Assembly (NCBI GenBank): GCA_963402885.1
Contig: OY727095.1
Span: 2,175,001 to 2,239,000 of the forward strand
Length of the DNA: 64,000 nucleotides
Reading direction: 5' to 3'
DNA from: Antedon bifida
Taxonomy: Eukaryota > Echinodermata > Crinoidea > Comatulida > Antedonidae
Shown: positions 37,987 through 49,410 of the stretch, piece by piece
How the letters are laid out: the number at the start of each line of letters is the position of its first letter
Numbering within the stretch: the first letter of the stretch is position 1
The notes under the pieces: model-generated
Databases searched by the model: none
Told to the model about the DNA's origin: nothing
What the model saw: only the letters and a program-made list of their open reading frames with translations
Position numbers and translations under genes: made by a program

Positions 37987-39358
37987 TCAAGGACTACTGG
38001 TAAAATAAAAAAACACATTTAGTGACTTTGCTAGCTGGTGTTTTCGACTGGTCGCTCTACAGACTGTATATAAAAGATCTTGTAGTATAGTATACTTTAT
38101 TCTGGCATGGTATATCTACTATTATTTTAATCGGATAAACAGAAAGGCAAAAACAGATAATAATATAGTTAGTATTGAATAAAAATGCAGCCAGTGAGAG
38201 GCAGGCCTAAAAGGCAAGCTAGATTATAGTATTACCAGTAGTAATAATTAATACTGTGGGCTTGGGCCTGCCCTCATGTACCTTTAAGTTATGAATGACT
38301 GATCTCACATGTACATGACATTGGAATTAGAGCTTTACTCCTCTGTCTGTCCCACGCTGTCTAGTCGGGTAGCTTTTGTATTCTTACCTTTAGTATAGTA
38401 AAGTACAATAAATAGGGGCCTAGTCTAGCCTTTTGGCCTAGACCTGTTTGGTAAAACAGTTTATGTTAAATTGTTCAGTTTTACAGGAGTTGTTTACGTA
38501 CTGTATCAGATCATTATAATAATATCGCAAGGTTAAATAAACCTGAACTAATAATCAAAACCAAATATTAGCCTAAAAAACAACATATATCTTTGATAAC
38601 ATGTGTCCTTTTTTCCCTCTGTTAAAAATAATAAATACCGCCCTCTATCCCTGATTGAAACGAAAAATTAGTGGTGCGTGGCGAACAAAACAAAAACGAC
38701 GCCGGGTCGTGTGAAAATTGACGATGACAATTAAAAATCCATCAACTGACGATCGACGGCGATGAGATTGGTTAGTGGAGTATGTCGACAGCATGCATAA
38801 AAGATGAAACCCACAGTTTTATTTATTTAGACTATGACACTAGCTTATATACAGTCACTAATCCCTATGACCTCCTAGGCTAGGCCTACTCTACGTACTA
38901 CCTAGAGCAGGCAGGGAGTTACAACTCCCTGCCTAGACGACTAACCTAGGCCGCTAGAGCCTAGCCGAATGCCTAAAAAATTCTTCCTACTACTACTGGG
39001 CTAGCTAGTAGTAGTGGCGTAGGCCTAAACCTAGGGCCTAGGTAGTAGTTAGTAGGTAGCCTATACCTACCTTCTTAAAATATATAATGGGCCTGGAATA
39101 TAATCTACTAAAATAGCTAGCTAGAGTCCTAGAGTGTAGGCTTGTAATGTAGAAGCAACAGGGAGGGTAAAGTAGGAAGAGGGAATGAGAAAAAGACGTT
39201 TTGTTCAAATTGTATTAATTTGCTTATTGATTTCCACAGATATGAAGAAAAAGAATTCGCTATATCATTCATCCACCAACAGAAGAGTACTGAATTGGGA
39301 GAAAAAACACGTTTTTTCTACCAAAAACATTGATGAAATCAATTGAATTGAACAAATA
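37987..39358. promoter_or_regulatory. Shared upstream region of MTERF3 and NFKBIL1
   Basis: MTERF3 (minus) and NFKBIL1 (plus) start codons are 1.37 kb apart and point away from each other. The middle (about 38640-38800) is locally GC-richer, with GACGCCGGGTCG and GACGATCGACGGCGATG. At 38870-39080 there is an AGGCCTA-rich tract. A TTTCCACAG acceptor-like site at 39238 and an ATG at 39242 with a 34-codon frame that stops before the main start suggest a spliced NFKBIL1 5' UTR with an upstream ORF. The two-way promoter role is inferred. Confidence 0.5.
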
Positions 39359-41703
39359 ATGAAAGATAGAGATAAACTTATTCAGTATGTAAAGAATGGA
39401 GCATTACACAAAGTGAAGCGATGTCTTAAAAAGTGGAAAAAGGAAGGAAAGAGCATCAACGATGTGAAAACTGGCAGTGGGCGTACTCTCCTACATCTAG
39501 CGTGTTACCATGGCGAAGATGCTGTTGCTAGGGCATTGATGCGAGCAGGTTGCAGTGCAAATTGTCTGGATAAAGATGACAACACTCCGATTCATCTGGC
39601 TCTGAATCGTGTCCTAGAGGGCGATAATCATTGTGCGTTTTATTTGTATATATCATTTATAAGTATACAAGAAATATGCTTTTTAATGTTAATGTTTTAT
39701 ATATCATAATTACTATTACATTTTTTCCATCCCACTCGCCTCCCAAGCTCGCTCCAATCTGTTCAATGATTGATTGATTCAGTTTGAAAAGTAGTGAATA
39801 TATTAAGTGATATATTATTTTATTTTCTGCTATTATTATTACAAAAAAAAAAGTTAAAATTAAGAACTGTTTATACAGTAGATCTGAACCCCTTCTTTGG
39901 GACACCCGATATTCAGGGGAAACCCCTATTAAGGGAACACTTAGGTAAAATGGACAAGGGACAATATATTATTAATTTGACCAACCCCATTAATGGCCCA
40001 CCTCTATTAAGGGGACACTTTGTCCCAAAAGTGTCCCCTTAATAGGGTTGCTACTGTGGTTATAGCTAACAGATCATGTTGACATCAGTATTTTTATGTA
40101 AATTTGTGTTTAAATATTTTTGTTTATCCGATTTTATTCTTTGTTTGATTTCTCTTAAAACTGTTTTTTTTAATTGTACTTAGTGCTGAGTGACTTGGTG
40201 GAATCATTACTTCTCAATGCCACCTCGAATGAAATCATGCAAAAGCAACGGAATGGTTTAGGTGTGACGCCCGCATTACTACTTGCAAGAGCAAGGAGTC
40301 ATGTAGCTGAAACTAAAAAGGTAACAAAGAATCAACAACCTAAAGCCCTGTCTACATTATCAAAATTTATGTGACAAAAAAGTGTGATGTGCCCAAACAT
40401 GGTAGTGATATGACATCAGCATGTCCATATGGGCACATCACATTTTTTTTGTGGTGTTTGATGTGGGTGGGGTTTCGCTTAGATCAAGGTACTTCGCTGT
40501 AAAACAGAGGGTATTTAAATAAAAATACATTTCCCATTTCAGGCTTCAAGTTCGCAAGGTGCATCACGGCAGAATGAGGAGCAAGATTTCAATCGGGATT
40601 GGAATGACAAACTGGCTGATGAATATGCATATGAGCATATGCAAATGAACGATGACAGATATTGGACAAGTATGTTGACCACTTTGACACCATTAATATT
40701 TTAATTGTCATCAAAGACAGAGTTACGTGACTCTACAGCCCACTATGTTGGTTGGTCGGTCGGTTGATCGGTAAACACTAACTCAAATTTGCGAGCGTGA
40801 CTGCAGCTATGTATTATGGCCTTGTTATATAGTGCGACATTGTAATATTATATGTATTGATACGTCTAAAATATTAATATTACATCTGAAATACAGTACC
40901 AACTTTTGCATGTTTTTACATGAAATATACTTTTGATTTGGTATGTTGTGATTGAATGTTATACAGTATAATACTGTACAGTAATTAATAATATCTTTAG
41001 TTTTTAGTATGTTTTAAATTTGTAATTTATTTATATGCACTTTAAACATTCCCTTTTTTGGTATTTGTATTATATAGTGTGTGCTTTTCTCAATTTTTGA
41101 TATTAAAATGTTACGTTTTTTTATTTACAGTATCTAGTAAAAATTATTTTTGCTTTTTCAGGTTTTAATGGTCAAAATCAGTGCCAGAACGAAACGTATG
41201 ACGAATGGGCTGAAAGAATGTCTTCTGAATATCATACAAAACAAAATCATCGGAAACAACCACGGCAAAAATCAAACAAAACCAAAGAAAAATCCACAAA
41301 CAATGAAAAATTATTACGCAAACTCCAAAAAGATCATGAGAAATATTTAGAGAAACAAAAAGAAAAAGCTGCGATGAAGCTGAAAAGAAAAAAAGAAGAG
41401 TATTTATTAATATCGGAAAATTTTTTCAACAATAATAATGATGATTCAAAAGTGTTAGAATATGAGGATATTCCGTGGCCGGGTCAGAGGTCAGATGTAA
41501 CTGGAATGCTAGAAGTGTTGCAATGCGGAGTCGAAACCAAGTCTTTAAAAAAATTTGTTTTAACTCAACTTCGATTCTGGCATCCAGATAAGTTTCAGCA
41601 GAAATTTGGTGAAAGATTACATAAAGATAGTGAACGGATTTTAAAACAAGTCAATGAACTTAGTCAAGGTCTAAACAAATTAATAGAAGACATACCTAGC
41701 TAG
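39359..41703 (+). CDS. NFKBIL1: NFKBIL1, NF-kappa-B inhibitor-like protein 1
   Basis: Four coding exons: 39359-39632, 40184-40320, 40543-40669 and 41162-41703, with matching phases; 359 residues against about 381 in human. Exon 1 carries ankyrin-type repeats (TLLHLACYHGEDAVARALMR, then NTPIHLAL at about residues 40-85). Exon 2 continues (SDLVESLLLNATSNEIM). Exon 3 gives the FNRDWNDKLADEYAYEH block and exon 4 a highly charged Lys/Glu coiled stretch. The C-terminus has the family signature IPWPG, then FWHPDKFQQKFGERL, then LSQGLNK. Family knowledge: a nuclear ankyrin protein linked to restraint of NF-kappa-B-type responses and to RNA processing; it lacks the classic IkB repeat set. An AATAAA lies about 20 bp after the stop. 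Intron 2 contains a MITE (about 40345-40455). Pieces of exon 2 and exon 4 recur, broken, at 45450, 49411 and 50402. Confidence 0.95.
40345..40455. repeat. MITE of the CTCTGTCTACACTATCAAAC family, in NFKBIL1 intron 2
   Basis: AAAGCCCTGTCTACATTATC opens it, followed by the family core GTGATGTGCCCAAACATGGT and ATGGGCACATCACATTTTTT. The right terminal repeat is missing. The two duplicated pieces of this intron (45450, 50402) lack it. Confidence 0.7.
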
Positions 41704-42330
41704 TTTTTATAGTTTTGTTAATAAAAAGATTTTAAAAGCCTATTGTATTTTAATCATAAAGGTGCAGCTTGAAGGCCTTGTCTAATGTAGACACCCGACA
41801 GACAGTTTGACATTGTATGTTGCAATAAAATAAGTCTATAATTATGCATTGACTATAAAAATATAAAAATGGCTATAAAACTACAAAAGTTGTAGGTTTT
41901 TAAACTTATTGTGAATAGGTCTTTTTGCCCAACAAGAAGATTATGTATTGACATATCTCATTGATTGAGGCTATATGAGTTGTATGGTTTTTAAGCTTAT
42001 TGTGAATAGGTCTGTTAAGTGTACTTTGCGTGGTACACATGTGACTCGCTCTAACAAAATAATTGTGCTGATGATGTTTTGCCAAAATTTTACCTAATGC
42101 ACTGATAATTGGTTTTTAAAACTTATTGTGAATAGGCCTATTGAGTTTGTGTGGTAAAGCGCGACTCGCTCTAATAATGGTTTTAAATTTGTATAGCGCA
42201 AAATACAAATAGTCTATGTACCTATGCACTTATTTAATTAAAGCATTAAATGCTTATTGCCAAATGTATGTAAAAGCAAGGCAAATAATAACCTGACACA
42301 CTTACAAAAAGTATTTAACTTACACTTTAC
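41704..42330. other. NFKBIL1 3' flank with TTATTGTGAATAGG repeat motif
   Basis: The motif TTATTGTGAATAGG, often followed 30-60 bp later by GACTCGCTCTAA, occurs at about 41908, 41999 and 42123 here and again near 45398, 46130, 46258 and 50351. The block 41935-42290 is nearly repeated at 46058-46430. This is the part of the region that was copied along with the array. Confidence 0.6.
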
Positions 42331-42479
42331 AGCTCTGTTTACACTATCAAACTAGTTTGACAAACAAATTGTGATGTGCATAAGTATGGTATGTGATATG
42401 CCCAAATGGTAGTGATATGACGTCATCGTGTCCATCACATTTTTTGTCACATAAAGTTTGATAGTGCAGACAGAGGTTA
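42331..42479. repeat. MITE of the CTCTGTCTACACTATCAAAC family
   Basis: GCTCTGTTTACACTATCAAA at the left and AAGTTTGATAGTGCAGACAG at the right form the inverted ends. The core has TGATATGACGTCATC with GCCCAAATGGTAG. Confidence 0.8.
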
Positions 42480-42639
42480 AGATTTTGTTGAAATGATTGA
42501 AAAGTTTAAAGTCTACAAAGGTAAATTCTTAATAATATATTTAAACTTATAGGCCTAAATCGAAAGAAGTAAAAGAAAACTCCGATTACCGAGAATTGGG
42601 CGACCTAAATAAAATCATAAATCGTGTTGCAACATTTCC

Positions 42640-43082
42640 GGAACACTTAAAGGCTCTCCAAGGCAATCTAACAATAAGATGCTGAGCTTCGGAGATCAAA
42701 GTGTTTATCTGTGTCTGCGACATGATCAGTTCCACGCCCATTACCGGATCGGACACCGCGCGTCGCGGAGAATATATGTACATATTACATTACTGTTGAA
42801 ATTTGTCGCAGCCACACATAAGATCAAAGGACTGTTACGAGTTGGAGAAGGCGAGCTCAGCGTCCTGTTGTTAGATTGCCTGGACTCCGTTGCTAGCATT
42901 TCTATCCCGGCGATATGCGACGGGATGGCATTCTCTTCAAAAGCTCATCTCCCTGATATCCTGCATTTTTTAAAGGTTTTCAATGAATCTGTAAAAAACG
43001 TAAGTGATTTCGCCAATCACAAGCGATGGATCAAACTGTCGCTTGTCATGTCAACTCGCTTGCGTTGGGTTTACATCCTTAC
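42640..43082 (+). other. Unassigned GC-richer block with a 154-codon frame
   Basis: An open plus-strand frame (42679-43143) includes LLRVGEGELSVLLLDCLDSV and CDGMAFSSKAHLPDILHFLK, compositionally more protein-like than its neighbours. Its last third, however, runs through MITE sequence (AAGTGATTTCGCCAATCACAAGC onward). TTGTCGCAGCCACA at about 42806 recurs at 44458, arguing for a repeat. I recognise no family; it may be a decayed exon or transposon piece. Confidence 0.25.
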
Positions 43083-43195
43083 GTACTATCAAATTAGTTT
43101 TACAAAAAAAAGTATGATATGCCCAAATATGGCAGTAATATGACATCATCATGGCCATTAGCACAGCATACAGTTTGATAGTGTAGACAGAGCTA
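43083..43195. repeat. MITE of the CTCTGTCTACACTATCAAAC family
   Basis: Right end AGTTTGATAGTGTAGACAGA preserved; core ATGCCCAAATATGGCAGTAA. It is followed by GCTAGGGCTGCGTCACGCTG, as at the 46951 copy, so both were copied as part of the same duplicated segment. Confidence 0.7.
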
Positions 43196-43259
43196 GGGCT
43201 GCGTCACGCTGGACGATAACGTTCTATAATGGATGGATACAATAAATGGATATAAACAT

Positions 43260-43445
43260 ACTGCTTACATCCTGTCGGTGGAATGTCCTGTCGGTGGAAT
43301 TTCCTGTCGGCGAAATGTCCTGTCGGCGGCGAAATGTCCTGTCGAAGAAATGACGGGTAGAAGAAATGACGGGTCGAAGAAATGACGGGTAGAAGAAATG
43401 TCCGTTTAGTTTGTCGGCAAAATGGCGTTCGGCAGTGATCGTGTC
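43260..43445. repeat. Minisatellite, GAAATGTCCTGTCGGCG-type units
   Basis: About nine units of 19-23 bp alternate CCTGTCGG[T/C]G[G/A]AATGT and GAAGAAATGACGGGT[A/C]. A shorter array of the same units lies at 47098-47175, in the equivalent place of the next duplicated segment. Confidence 0.85.
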
Positions 43446-44019
43446 GCGCACGGTTAAATCAGAGAAGAAGCCTTATTTTGTTCTGGTTAAATATAGATTG
43501 ACCAAAACAAAAAAAAACAATAATCAAACAAATCAAAACAACATATATTGCATCAACAATAGTTAATTTTATTTATTTGCATCTTTTGTGATATAAGTTC
43601 AACCCTTACAATCGTTAAATGTTTTAATAGAAACTTAAAATAAATCAAATTATCAAAAGCAGCAGTACAAACTTATAATTGACTTGAAATAACAAATTAT
43701 GACAATGGATAGTGGTGTCCAAGCAATAGAGGCTATTAAGCGGATGTTGACCTCCCATAATATATATTTTGAGGTCAGTAATTGACCTTCCAGACCCATG
43801 TTTCTGATCCAATGAGAATACATTTACAACAAAATAATAATGTAGTTGAATGCATAAAAAGGAGCAAATTTAAGAGTTTGTGGCGGCTACACATAAAAAT
43901 ACCAAAACCTAAATCGAAAGAAGCTCAAAGCAATTTCTACAAACTACTGGTATATAATGTAAAAATTGAAAACACAAAAATGCGAAAATGAAATTGTCGG
44001 AACACTTTTGGGCAAGTGG

Positions 44020-44831
44020 CTAGCCTTGTCGAATTGGCTCCTCTTTCTTTTTAATAAACTGATGCCCCGACTGGTACTCTCCAATTTCACCGTTTTCTGC
44101 GAATCTGTAATTGGTCAAAAGTTTGACAATTCGTATCACTTCCGGGTCTGCCATACATTGAACGTTTACAATGTTGTAAATGTCGTCACGTTCACTTAGA
44201 CCTTGTTTGGTAACAAATTGGTAAGATTTGTAGCAGTTGACAATGTGCTGGATATACAGGTCTGTATCAGGTTGCTGCTTGAAAGTGGTTGTTGGAATGG
44301 ACTCTATGTCGTCTTCCATCAGTTTGGCATAGAGCTCTTTTACAGCCATTTCAAGTTCACGTTGCTATAAAATAATAATTCTTTGTTTATTAGTACTGTA
44401 CTAATGTACATATTCTCTGCGGCGCGCGGTGTCTGTTAAGGGGTGTGGAACAGATCTTGTCGCAGCCACAGATAAACCCTTCGATCTCTGGAGCTCAGAA
44501 TTCTGTTGGTTTCATGAGTAGAGTTACCGCTAACTCAGTTAGGTAAAAATAACCAACTTACCCGAATGGGTATACCGTATTCTGTATAGATTATATTATA
44601 TAGTATCAATTCCTACGATATCTATTACTTGTGTTGCTTATTAACACAAAAAAAACCGAAAAACACAAAATTAGGCCTAAATATTTTTTAATGTAATCAA
44701 TAACTCACCTCCAAGTCTTTGGAAACATCTCTAGTGCGGATTACACGAGCGGAACAGCAAGACGATAAACTCAGCAAGACAATGTTCAAAACAACAAGAT
44801 CAGCAACGACTTTCTTAAACACTGCCATCAT
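44020..44831 (-). CDS. Array copy 1: secreted two-cysteine protein, short tail
   Basis: Exon 1 is 44831-44709 and exon 2 is 44364-44020, with GT/AG borders in phase 0; 155 residues. Exon 1 gives a signal peptide (MMAVFKKVVADLVVLNIVLL, then SLSSCCSARVIRTRDV). Exon 2 starts QRELEMAVKELYAKL, then a short IPTTTFKQQPDTD linker, then the conserved core: IQHIVNCYKSYQFVTKQGLS to IYNIVNVQCMADPE, with two cysteines 25 residues apart. The tail is short and lysine-rich, ending IRQG. A second in-frame ATG (44828) fits the starts of the other copies. I know no family with this core. It is presumably secreted or extracellular; the function is unknown. The downstream flank (43540-43990) is duplicated below copy 2. 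Confidence 0.82.
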
Positions 44832-44900
44832 GTCTGGTCTCTCTCTCCTTTCAGCTGAACGACGCAAAAGCAACTAAAAAACTGTCTTCGGTGTCAGTTA

Positions 44901-44907
44901 TTATATA
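44901..44907 (-). promoter_or_regulatory. TATA box of array copy 1
   Basis: TATATAA on the minus strand, about 70 bp before the start codon. The surrounding CCTATATAATAACTGACA is nearly identical in front of copies 2 (48630-48636) and 6 (about 61139-61147), at the same distance. Confidence 0.7.
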
Positions 44908-45039
44908 GGCCAATGTGTCAAAAGTCATTGCAATAACACGTGATTGTATTCATAAAAGTATATTTTATAATAATGTTGTCTGGCTTTCTATAGGCCTAAT
45001 CAACTTAACAAAGAGTTAATATATTCGCTAACTTGATTA

Positions 45040-45085
45040 TTGACGCTCACACGCGATTTTTTTTTTCAGTAGACAGAAGTTCGAA
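45040..45085 (-). promoter_or_regulatory. Conserved upstream block, copy 1 (CACACGCGATTTTT)
   Basis: CACACGCGATTTTTTTTTTC followed by AGTAGACAGAAGTTCG lies about 225 bp upstream of copy 1. Close relatives occur upstream of copy 2 (48770-48810), copy 5 (57885-57935) and copy 6 (61292-61345). The latter two share CAGACGCGATTTTTCC and AGATTGGCCGAACAAAAAAG. Confidence 0.5.
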
Positions 45086-45449
45086 ATTTTCGTTTATGGT
45101 TTTAGAATAAGAGTTTTGAATAGTGAAAATGATCTTGTTAGGTGTACTACGAACTATCTGTTACGATCTTCAAATCTCTTCACTAAATGGGAGAAAATCT
45201 AATTTTAGTGTGATTTTCTGTTTGTTGTATACATGGAATGTTTTATTCTGAAATAACGTGATCAATCAATCAATATGTATGCATTCAACAATTAGGTTGT
45301 CTGATAAATTGTATGTTACGGAGACATATTATATTATTGTGACATACGTCTGTGACTGCTATAGAACAAATATTAGATTAAGTGATTTGAAAAACCTATT
45401 GTGAATAGGTAGTTTCTGAACAGATACGACTTGCTCTAATAAACAACTT

Positions 45450-45545
45450 CAACAGCAAGAAATCATGTAGCTGAGAACAAAAAGGTAAAAGAATCAATAA
45501 CCTTCCTAAGTCAGGTGGTATTTGATGTGGCTGGGGCTCGCTTTA
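45450..45545 (+). pseudogene. NFKBIL1 exon 2 / intron 2 fragment, duplicated
   Basis: CAAGAAATCATGTAGCTGAG and AAAAAGGTAAAAGAATCAAT match the end of NFKBIL1 exon 2 and its splice donor at 40290-40345. The match continues into GTGGTATTTGATGTGGCTGG, which in the real gene lies beyond the intronic MITE. The frame is not maintained. No other exons are attached, so it is a dead by-product of segmental duplication. Confidence 0.75.
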
Positions 45546-46450
45546 TAACCTTACATTTTAGATTATGTTAAAATATTCCTTTTTGGTATTAGCAGTCGAA
45601 AGGAGGCGTATTATATGGCCATACGTCACTGACTTTTATATCACTTATATATGATTTTAAAAGCCTATTGTATTGTATTTGGTATTTCAGTATATTATAT
45701 TAGCATACATCAGTGACTTTTACTGCATATCACAACTATTATACACAATTAGGTGATTTTAAAAGCCTATTGTATATGCCTACTTGGTTACGCAGTCGAA
45801 ACGAGGCAGTATATAATATATAGTATATTGCCATATGTCACAGACTGCTAAAGAATAACTTTTATATAAAGTTGCATGTTAAACAGGTACAGACTCGCTC
45901 TAATCAGGGAGTTGTAAACAAATAGTTTAATTATTTTACAACTCCCTTTAATTATAGACAAATACACTGATGATGTTTATTGAAAATTTTACCTAATCCA
46001 CCATTGGTTTAATCGAAACTCCAAACTGATGTTTGATCTACCGTTAAATGCTTATTTTTGCCCAACAAGAAGATTATGTATTGACATATCTCATTGATTG
46101 AGGCTATATGAGTTGTATGGTTTTTAAGCTTATTGTGAATAGGTCTATTATGTTTACTTTGCGTGGTACACATGTGACTCGCTCTAACAAAATAATTGTA
46201 CTGATGATGTTTTGCCAAAATTTTACCTAATGCACTGCTAATTGGTTTTTAAAACTTATTGTGAATAGGCTTATTGAGTTTGTGTGGTAAACATGTGACT
46301 CGCTCTAATGGTTAATGCTTTTAAATTTGTATAGCGCAAAATGCAAATAGTCTCTATGTACCTAATGCACTTATTTAATGAAAGCATTGCATGCTTATTG
46401 CTAAATGTTACTAAAAGCAAGGCAAACCATAACCTGACACTCACTACCAA
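45546..46450. other. Segmentally duplicated flank between copies 1 and 2
   Basis: Related block by block to 50480-51010 (ATTCCTTTTTGGTATTA, GAAAGGAGGCGTATTATATG, ACATCAGTGACTTTTACTGC, GTACAGACTCGCTCTAATCA). From 46058 it is also related to the NFKBIL1 3' flank at 41935-42290. There is no coding sequence. Confidence 0.65.
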
Positions 46451-46930
46451 ATACGGCTACTTTTTGCTATTTCTGGGAGCAGGGGTGACGTCACAATATC
46501 ATATATAGGTTATAGTCAAGACCTTTGAAATGACGCCAAACACGGCTATATTACGATGAAAATCGTTTGGCACCAAGGTACCATTTTCGAGACGTCATAT
46601 GGCTGCCGGTTTGAAATTAAAAAATCCGGCTCTATAGCTTTGAGGACATGTCCCTGTAGTATATGCCAAATCCCAGCTAAATACTTCAACGAATAAGGGA
46701 GGAGTAGTACTTTATAAATCGCACTTTTCGATCGGTACCATGTTTAGGACGTCATAATTCTGCATCCGGTTGAAGTACGTAAATTTTCTGTCTATAGCTT
46801 TGTTCACCTATTACCCTAGTATGCATGCCATGTTTTAGAGCCGTCAGACGACGCGTAAAGAACTAGTAGTTTTTGGCTCAATAGTGTCCCGATGGAAGAA
46901 GAAGAGGAGAAGATGAGCGAGTCCTAGAAA
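46451..46930. repeat. Unclassified inserted repeat
   Basis: A block of higher GC content with internally repeated phrases: CGGTACCATGTTTAGGACGT against AAGGTACCATTTTCGAGACG, and CTATAGCTTTG twice. It ends GAAGAAGAAGAGGAGAAGATG. It interrupts sequence that is continuous in the related segment near 42300-42330, which suggests an insertion. No inverted ends were identified. Confidence 0.5.
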
Positions 46931-46950
46931 GTATTTAACATACACATTTT

Positions 46951-47064
46951 ACAGCACTATCAAACTAAAAAAAAGCGTCATGTGCCAAATATGGTAGTAA
47001 TAATATGACATCATCATGTCCATTAGCACATCATGCAGTTTGATAGTTTAGACAGAGCTAGGGC
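46951..47064. repeat. MITE of the CTCTGTCTACACTATCAAAC family
   Basis: GCACTATCAAACTAAAAAAA at the left, CAGTTTGATAGTTTAGACAG at the right, core AAATATGGTAGTAATAATAT. Positioned as the 43083 copy is relative to array copy 1, so it was inherited through the segmental duplication. Confidence 0.7.
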
Positions 47065-47881
47065 TGCGTCACACTGGACGACCATACATTTTGCTTACAT
47101 CCTGTCGGTGGAATGTCCTGTCGACGAAATGACGGGTCGGAGAAATGTCCGGTCGGCGAATAGTTTGTCGGCAAAAGACGTTCGGCGGCCGGCAGTGCTC
47201 GTGTCGCGCACAACTTTTGCAGATGTAACCGCAACGGTTAAATGAGGGAAGAAGCCTTACTTTTCTCTGGTTAAATAAAGATAGATTGACCACACAAAAA
47301 ATAACAATAAACAAAAACAAAACAACGTATATTGCATCAACAATAGTTAATTATTTGCATCTTTTGTTATATAAGTTTAACCCTTACAACCGTTAAATGT
47401 TTTAATAGAAACTTAACATAAATCAAATTACCAAAAGCAGCAGTACAAACTGAGTATATACTTATAATTGACTTGAAATAATAAATCATGACAATGGATA
47501 GTGGTATCCAAGCAATAGGGCCATTAAGCGGATGTTGACCTCCCATAATATATATTTTGGGGTCAGTAATTGACCTTCCAGACCCATGTTTCTGATCCAA
47601 TGAGAATACATTTACAACAAAATAATAATGTAGTTGAATGCATAAAAAGGAGTTTGTGGCGGCTACACATAAACATACCTAAAACTAATTCGAAAGAAGC
47701 TCAAAGCAATTTCTACAAACTACTAGTATATAATGTAATAATTGAAAACACAAAAATGCGAAAATGAAATTGGGCTAGCCGTCGGTTGGTCGGTCGGTTG
47801 ATCGGTAAACACTAACTCAAATTTGCGCAGAAGAAGTTTACCGCAGAAGTTACGAAATTGTAGGAGCGTTTGGCTCCGGTT

Positions 47882-48569
47882 CTAACCGTTGTACTGGGGT
47901 CGGAACGACTGGGGTCGGAGGAGGATTATCCGTTGCCACAGATCGTCCGATATCTTCCTTTTCGAAAAATTATGACCTTTACCACTTTGATCATTTTCTG
48001 ACAATCTGTAAGTGGTTAAGAGTTTGACAATTTGTGCCACTGTCGGGTCTGCCATACATTGGACGTTTACAATGTTGTAGATGTCATCACGTTCACTTAG
48101 ACCTTGTTCGGTAACAAATTGGTATGATTTGTAGCAGTTGACAATGTGCTGGATATACAAGTCTGTATCAGGTTGCTGCTTGGAAGTGGTTGTTGGAATG
48201 GACACTGTAGTGGTCTGTATGTCGTTTCTTTCTTCCTTGAATTTGGCATATAGCTCTTTTACAGCCATGTCAAGTTCACGTTCCTATAAAATAATAATAA
48301 TACTTCATTCACTAGACACGTATTCAATAATATATCTACTTAATAATTCTAACTTAAACAACCTATCGACAAAACAATGACAACACATAATAGAAACAGA
48401 AATAAAATAAATAAAAAAAGAATATTTTTTAATGTAATTAATAACTCACCTCCAAGTCTTTGGAAACATCTCTAGTGCGGATTACACGAGCGGAACAGCA
48501 AGACGATAAACTCAGCAAGACAATGTTCAAAACAACAAGTTCAGCAACGACTCTCTTATAAATTGCCAT
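47882..48569 (-). CDS. Array copy 2: secreted two-cysteine protein, short tail
   Basis: Exon 1 is 48569-48450 and exon 2 is 48283-47882, phase 0; 173 residues. The signal peptide MAIYKRVVAELVVLNIVLLS is followed by SCCSARVIRTRDVSKDLE, nearly the copy 1 sequence. Exon 2 begins ERELDMAVKELYAKFKEERN, then the Thr-rich IQTTTVSIPTTTSKQQP, the two-cysteine core, and a tail SENDQSGKGHNFSKRKISDD ending QYNG. That tail recurs in copy 5. A TATATAA at 48630-48636 precedes it by about 65 bp. The intron is only 166 bp, the shortest of the array. Function unknown. Confidence 0.82.
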
Positions 48570-48629
48570 GATTACTCTCTCCTACTAAACGACGCAAAGG
48601 CAACTGAAACCTTGTCTTGTTGTCAGTTG

Positions 48630-48636
48630 TTATATA
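48630..48636 (-). promoter_or_regulatory. TATA box of array copy 2
   Basis: Minus-strand TATATAA within CCTATATAACAACTGACA, 61-67 bp upstream of the start codon; the same arrangement as copy 1. Confidence 0.68.
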
Positions 48637-49014
48637 GGCCTATTGGTGTCAACAGACAATACAGTGAAACGTGATGGTATTCATAAAGTATATTTTACAA
48701 TAATGTTGTCTGGCTTTCTATAATTAACTTAACAAAAGAGTTAATATATTCGCTAACTTTATTATTGACGCTCACACGCGATTTTTTTTTTCAGTAGACA
48801 AAAGTTCGACATTTCCGATTGGTCACATTTTATCATTTTCTTTTTAAAAAAAATATCTACTGCATACATTCATTCTGCGCAAGTGTAAAGGGCGGAACAG
48901 GGAGTTGATAACTAAAAACTCCCTGCTAGGAAGATAACAATCAATGATAGACCTAGTATATATATGCATTTTTCTACAGAAAAGAATAGAAACATTTTTC
49001 AACCTAGAACTTTT

Positions 49015-49160
49015 GATAACCATTTATGCTGTCCAATCAGATGACGTCATGATTAATAAGCGCAATTATAATATTGTGAATATACGATTTTATTGTTTTT
49101 ATTAACTATTATTATTATTATGATTTTATAAATATCATTTTATCAGCATAAATGGTTATC
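49015..49160. repeat. MITE with GATAACCATTTATGCTG ends
   Basis: GATAACCATTTATGCTG at the left is mirrored exactly by CAGCATAAATGGTTATC at the right; CAATCAGATGACGTCATGAT follows the left end. It belongs with the copy at 2792-2957 and is the better preserved of the two. Confidence 0.85.
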
Positions 49161-49410
49161 CTATAATAAAAATAAATCTTTTCGATTTCTTTTCGTTTTT
49201 TTGTAAGAAAAATGTATGTTGATCTACTTATCGTCGATAGCTATAGGCCTATCTCATGTTTTAGAATTTGTATCTTTTAGATACGTTTGCTATCTTTCCC
49301 TACATTAAGCAGCATTTCAGTTATCAATGTTTAAAGTAATTATATGACAGCTCTAGTGTACCAGCATGATCCAAAACAATTCAAAATCAACTGTTTAATT
49401 TTTAATTTTT

